This document shows, one piece after another, positions 60,584-64,000 of a DNA stretch of 64,000 nt (position 1 is its first letter; every line of letters begins with the position of its first letter). The notes beneath the pieces were generated by a model, which saw only the letters and a list, made by a program, of their open reading frames with translations, did no database searches and was not told where the DNA came from. This DNA comes from Sulfurifustis variabilis (GTDB lineage: Bacteria > Pseudomonadota > Gammaproteobacteria > Acidiferrobacterales > Sulfurifustaceae). The stretch lies in the NCBI RefSeq assembly GCF_002355415.1, contig NZ_AP014936.1, positions 2,790,001 through 2,854,000 of the forward strand, read 5' to 3'. A program made the position numbers and the translations under genes.

Positions 60584-61772
60584 CCGTCTGCTGGAGGACG
60601 CCCGGCTGCGCAGGCCGCTCGCGGGCCGGCGCGTGGCGTTGCTTGCGCACCCCGCATCGGTCACGCGCGAGCTCGTGCACGCGCTCGACGCGCTGGCCGC
60701 CCTCGGCGACGTCCGGCTCACGGCCGCCTTCGGTCCCCAGCACGGGCTGCGGGGCGACAAGCAGGACAACATGATCGAATCGCCCGACTACACCGATCCG
60801 GTCCACGGGATCCCGGTGTACAGCCTGTACGGCAAGGTCCGCCGGCCGACCGACGCGATGATGGACAGCTACGACGTGCTCCTCGTCGATCTCCAGGACC
60901 TCGGCTGCCGCATCTATACCTTTATTACGACGCTCCGCTACGTCCTCGAAGCCGCGGCGGCGCACCGCAAGGCCGTGTGGGTGCTCGACCGGCCGAACCC
61001 CGTGGGCCGCCCGGTCGAGGGTGTCACCCTGCGCGCCGGCTGGGAGAGCTTCGTCGGCGCCGGACCGCTCCCGATGCGTCACGGGCTCACCCTGGGCGAG
61101 CTCGCGAAATGGTTCATGCGTTCGCTGCGCCTCGACGTCGAGTGCGAGGTCGTGACGATGGAGGGCTGGAAGCCCGAAGCGGGACCCGGATACGGCTGGC
61201 CGCTCGGCGAACGCACCTGGATCAACCCGAGCCCCAACGCGCCGAACCTCTGGATGGCGCGCTGCTACGCGGGCACCGTGATGCTCGAAGGGACGACGCT
61301 GTCGGAGGGCCGGGGCACGACGCGCCCGCTCGAGTTGTTCGGCGCGCCGGACCTCGCGCCGCGAGAGCTGATCGCCCGCATGCAGGCGCTCGCGCCCTCG
61401 TGGCTGCGCGGCTGCCGGCTGCGCGAGTGCCGGTTCGAGCCGACCTTCCACAAGCACGCGGGCGCGCTCTGCGCCGGCATCCAGATCCACGTCGACGACC
61501 CGGCCTACGCGCACGAGGCGTTCCGGCCGTGGCGGCTGCAGGCCCTCGCGTTCAAGGCGCTGCGGGCCCTGCGCCCGGACTATCCGCTGTGGCGCGATTT
61601 TCCCTACGAGTACGAGCACGACCGGCTCGCGATCGACCTCATCAACGGCACGGAGCGGCTGCGCGAGTGGGTGGACGACACCGAGGCGACCCCCGCCGAT
61701 CTCGATGCGCTCGCTTCGCCCGACGAACAGGCGTGGCGCGCGGAACGCGACGCGGTCCTGCTCTACCGCTAG
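60567..61772 (+). CDS. namZ: NamZ-type (DUF1343) exo-N-acetylmuramidase
   Basis: A 401-residue DUF1343 protein. The related enzyme NamZ of Bacillus releases terminal N-acetylmuramic acid from peptidoglycan glycan strands. Conserved features are AFGPQHGLRGDKQDNM, IPVYSLYGKVRRPTD, LLVDLQDLGCRIYTF, LDRPNPVGRPVEG and EGTTLSEGRGTTRPLELFG. No signal peptide is evident, so it may act in the cytosol on recycled fragments or on other substrates. It overlaps the DOMON-like gene and shares a CTAG with the convergent gene, both using TAG stops. Confidence 0.85.
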   Translation: MKFGIDRLLEDARLRRPLAGRRVALLAHPASVTRELVHALDALAALGDVRLTAAFGPQHGLRGDKQDNMIESPDYTDPVHGIPVYSLYGKVRRPTDAMMDSYDVLLVDLQDLGCRIYTFITTLRYVLEAAAAHRKAVWVLDRPNPVGRPVEGVTLRAGWESFVGAGPLPMRHGLTLGELAKWFMRSLRLDVECEVVTMEGWKPEAGPGYGWPLGERTWINPSPNAPNLWMARCYAGTVMLEGTTLSEGRGTTRPLELFGAPDLAPRELIARMQALAPSWLRGCRLRECRFEPTFHKHAGALCAGIQIHVDDPAYAHEAFRPWRLQALAFKALRALRPDYPLWRDFPYEYEHDRLAIDLINGTERLREWVDDTEATPADLDALASPDEQAWRAERDAVLLYR

Positions 61773-62854
61773 TCTCCGGCGGGCGGGGGCCCTGACCGCT
61801 CCGCCTCCCGCCCCGCCCTGATTTTCCGGTCGGCCTCCTCGCGATCCTCCGCGCCGGCGGAGGGCTCCTCCTGCACCGTCGCGACATCGGGTCGAAACGC
61901 GAGCCGCACGAAGAACGGGAAGTGATCCGACCCGAACGCGGGCAGGCGCCGCAGCTCCGCCACGAGGAAGTGGTTGGAGTGGAAGACGTGATCGAGCGGC
62001 CAGCGCATCAGCGGGATCCGGGCGTGAAAGGTATTGAACATGCCCCGCCCCTTCCGGGGATCGAGCAGGCCGCTCGTTTTCTGAAAGAGCGTGGTGGTGT
62101 ACGACCAGGCGACGTCGTTGAGGTCGCCGGTGACGATCGTGGGCGCATCCCGGTCCTTGACCTCGCGCCCGACGATCAGCAGCTCGGCATCGCGCGGGGC
62201 GGACGTCTCCGCCTCGGTCGGCGACGGCGGCTCGGGGTGAATGCAGTACAGCCACGCGGCCGCGCCGGAGCGCAGCCGTATGCGCATGTGCATGGACGGA
62301 ACGCCCTCCCGCACCAGAAACCGGATCTCGGGATCGACCAGCGGCAGCCGCGAGTACAGCAGCATGCCGTAGCGATTGTCGCGCGGGTCCTTGACCGCGT
62401 ACGGATACGACGCTTCCAGCGCGCGCATCCGCTCTTCCCACCAGGCGTCGGGCTCGAGCAGCAGAACGACGTCCGGCCGGTAGGCGCGGACGAGGTCGAG
62501 CAGCCGGCCGGATTCACGATTGCCCATGAGCACGTTCGCCACGAACAGGGCCAGCGTCTCCTCGGGTCGGAAATCGCGCGCGGCGATCACCTCCTTGGGG
62601 GCGACCGGCGTGTAGGGATAGATGCGATGGACCTGGATCAGCAGGGCCGGAAGGAGGACAGCGAGCGCGAGCGCTCCGCTCCCGGCGCGCAGGTCACGGA
62701 AGCAGACGAGCGCGGCGAGCGCGACGAGACCGAGCGCGAGTATCTGCAGGCGCGGAAAGTCGAAGACCCGGATCCACCAGGCCTCCCTGCGGATCAGCGG
62801 CAGGTACGACGCCGCCGCGACGACGGCGACGAGCATCAGGACGACCGCCTTCAT
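61769..62854 (-). CDS. Membrane protein with endonuclease/exonuclease/phosphatase domain
   Basis: A 361-residue protein with two or three N-terminal helices (LMLVAVVAAASYLPLI, ILALGLVALAALVCF, ALALAVLLPALLI) and a periplasmic or extracytoplasmic endonuclease/exonuclease/phosphatase-fold domain. Catalytic residues are in FVANVLMGNRES, LLEPDAWWE and TGDLNDVAWS, with SDHFPFFVRL at the end. The family includes DNases, sphingomyelinases and inositol phosphatases; the substrate is not evident. Its TAG overlaps that of namZ tail to tail. Confidence 0.85.
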   Translation of the reverse strand: MKAVVLMLVAVVAAASYLPLIRREAWWIRVFDFPRLQILALGLVALAALVCFRDLRAGSGALALAVLLPALLIQVHRIYPYTPVAPKEVIAARDFRPEETLALFVANVLMGNRESGRLLDLVRAYRPDVVLLLEPDAWWEERMRALEASYPYAVKDPRDNRYGMLLYSRLPLVDPEIRFLVREGVPSMHMRIRLRSGAAAWLYCIHPEPPSPTEAETSAPRDAELLIVGREVKDRDAPTIVTGDLNDVAWSYTTTLFQKTSGLLDPRKGRGMFNTFHARIPLMRWPLDHVFHSNHFLVAELRRLPAFGSDHFPFFVRLAFRPDVATVQEEPSAGAEDREEADRKIRAGREAERSGPPPAGD

Positions 62855-63070
62855 GCTGGCACGGGCACGGCCTCGGAGCCTTTTCGTCACCCATTTGATC
62901 GCAGGCACGTCGCGGAAAGTAGAGGCGGAGCCTCGGGAATCCGCCCCGCCCTCGACGAGGGCTTTGTTTCGATACGCGCCGCCGACGCGTTTGCGCGTGT
63001 GCCGGCCGTGTTTGGGCGCCGCCCGGCAACCGGATACGATGTCCTTCGTGCAACGAGCGGTACGACGGCA

Positions 63071-63523
63071 GTGAGCGAGGACGAGCAGCGCCCGGAACCG
63101 TCGAAGGCGCCTTACGTGCATCTGCGGCGCGCGGCGCCGAAGCGGCGACCTCTGCGGCTCCTGGCGCCGCTCGTCTTCGCCGCGATCGTCGCGCTGATCC
63201 TCTACGACCGGGTTCCGGCCGTGCGAACCGCGGTCGACCGTATCGTGCGGCCGGCCGAGCACCAGGCACGCGAGGTCTGCCAGCAGACCGCGCTCGCGGC
63301 CGCCTCGGAGCCGCGCTATGCGCGCGTCGTGGCGCCCGGCGAAGTGCACCGGACGGGCGGCGCGTACTACGTGGAGCGCGTGGTGATCGGCGAGATGGGC
63401 GCCGACGGCAACGAGAGCCGCTTCACCTACAACTGCTACGTCGATCCCGCGGGCGCGCTCATCCGCGGCGCACGCGGCGCCCCGCCCGCGTCGGCGCCGG
63501 CCGCCTCGGAAAACCCGCCCTGA
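63071..63523 (+). CDS. Small single-helix membrane protein
   Basis: A 150-residue protein with one membrane helix (LLAPLVFAAIVALILYDRV, residues about 36-54), a basic cytosolic N-terminus and an extracytoplasmic domain with two Cys (EVCQQTALA and TYNCYVD) that could pair. It starts with GTG at 63071. I do not recognise the family. The 52 bp before the next gene hold nothing else. Confidence 0.6.
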   Translation: MSEDEQRPEPSKAPYVHLRRAAPKRRPLRLLAPLVFAAIVALILYDRVPAVRTAVDRIVRPAEHQAREVCQQTALAAASEPRYARVVAPGEVHRTGGAYYVERVVIGEMGADGNESRFTYNCYVDPAGALIRGARGAPPASAPAASENPP

Positions 63524-63575
63524 GCCGCCCCGCGACCTCGCGGCCGGCGCCCTCATGGCGCAAAATGACGGCCGC

Positions 63576-64000
63576 ATGAAAGTGCGCGGCTTCATTCTTC
63601 AGGCGAGCTACCGGGTCGTTACCGAGCCGGACGGGCGTCGCGTCCCGGTCGTCCACCTCTACGGTCGTCTCGAGGACGGGGGCACGTTCCTGGTCCGGGA
63701 CGATCGCCAGCGGCCGCACTTCTATATTCGCGCCGATCAGGCGGCCGCCGCTCGCGCGGTCGGGGCCCCGGAACCCGAGCCGAGCGACAAGCGCACGTTC
63801 GGCGGCCTCCCCGTCTGCCGGGTCGCGGTCGAAACGCCTCCGGACGTCCCCGGGCTCCGGGACCGCCTGCAGGCCGCCGGCATCGACACCTTCGAGGCCG
63901 ACGTGCGCTTCGCCGTCCGCTACCTGATCGAACGGGGCATCAAGGGAGGCTGCGAGATCGAGGGCGACGGCGTTCCGGGGACCGGCATCGCCTGGGTCTT
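63576..64000 (+). CDS. polB: Family-B DNA polymerase (Pol II-like), 5' part
   Basis: The first 141 codons of a gene running off the right edge. The N-terminus MKVRGFILQASYRVVTEPDG, followed by HLYGRLEDGGTFLVRDDRQR and PHFYIR, resembles the N-terminal domain of bacterial DNA polymerase II. FEADVRFAVRYLIERGIKGG also matches the uracil-read-ahead/N-terminal region. No polymerase or exonuclease motif is reached yet. Assignment rests on the N-terminal domain alone. Confidence 0.75.
   Translation, partial: MKVRGFILQASYRVVTEPDGRRVPVVHLYGRLEDGGTFLVRDDRQRPHFYIRADQAAAARAVGAPEPEPSDKRTFGGLPVCRVAVETPPDVPGLRDRLQAAGIDTFEADVRFAVRYLIERGIKGGCEIEGDGVPGTGIAWV

Noticed and set aside
1-64000. CRISPR arrays, tRNA or rRNA genes, prophage genes
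   Set aside because: No regularly spaced repeats, no cloverleaf-like sequence and no phage structural or integrase genes were recognised on reading both strands.

Overview
The window is 64 kb of high-GC DNA (roughly two thirds G+C by eye) packed with short-spaced genes. The gene content points to a gammaproteobacterium. An RnfB-type ferredoxin gene sits next to nth, and FIST, DUF1841, ApbC/Mrp, MetG, Dcd, SelO and a family-B DNA polymerase are all present. Two perfect FNR-type boxes are also seen. A Chromatiales or Acidiferrobacterales-like chemolithotroph would fit, but that is inference. No tRNA, rRNA, CRISPR array or prophage was seen. No gene-free stretch exceeds about 290 bp.

Layout. 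1-8 kb: 3' end of a transaldolase gene, an asparagine-synthase-like gene, rlmI, a lone receiver gene behind an FNR box, a GNAT gene broken by two frameshifts, a Sel1-repeat protein, dcd and apbC. 8-11.4 kb: metG, whose anticodon-binding region is written in distinctly lower-GC DNA, then a complete IS3-family element. 11.4-19 kb: a same-strand array behind a strong sigma-54 promoter, made of a periplasmic binding protein, a membrane diguanylate cyclase, a membrane spermidine-synthase-like protein and a binding-domain GGDEF-EAL protein. 19-26.5 kb: a glycosidase-like protein, an ICMT-type methyltransferase, an amidohydrolase, then rnfB, nth, FIST, DUF1841 and arsS. 26.5-32 kb: a two-gene rhodanese operon with a sigma-54-like promoter, a Clp-fold protease-like gene, and a tightly overlapping minus-strand operon (gloA, small membrane protein, two arsenosugar-type glycosyltransferases, apbE).

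32-41 kb: a diguanylate cyclase, ppnP, an EamA exporter, two ABC-2 export systems facing each other, an OmpV-like protein and a redoxin. 41-47 kb: a c-type cytochrome gene joined to E1 alpha and beta genes of a 2-oxoacid dehydrogenase without E2 or E3, a PNPOx-like plus GAF pair, and a methyltransferase gene. 47-53 kb: a very large CheB-CheR-PAS-histidine kinase-receiver protein behind a second FNR box, and nhaA. 53-58 kb: a somewhat lower-GC stress-type region (DUF2141, CsbD, PRC-barrel, DUF2959 lipoprotein, two Crp/Fnr-like regulators around a GGDEF protein). 58-64 kb: selO, a DOMON-like gene overlapping a NamZ-type gene, an endonuclease/phosphatase-fold membrane protein and the start of a family-B DNA polymerase gene.

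Themes. Signalling is dense: four GGDEF proteins, three of them with an intact inhibitory site. Two of the GGDEF proteins sit in the 11-19 kb array beside an aminopropyltransferase-like enzyme, which suggests a ligand- or polyamine-linked c-di-GMP module under sigma-54 control. The arsS gene and the two glycosyltransferases suggest arsenosugar-type metabolism. Several genes have clean ribosome binding sites in front of unusual start codons (CTG, ACG, ATA).
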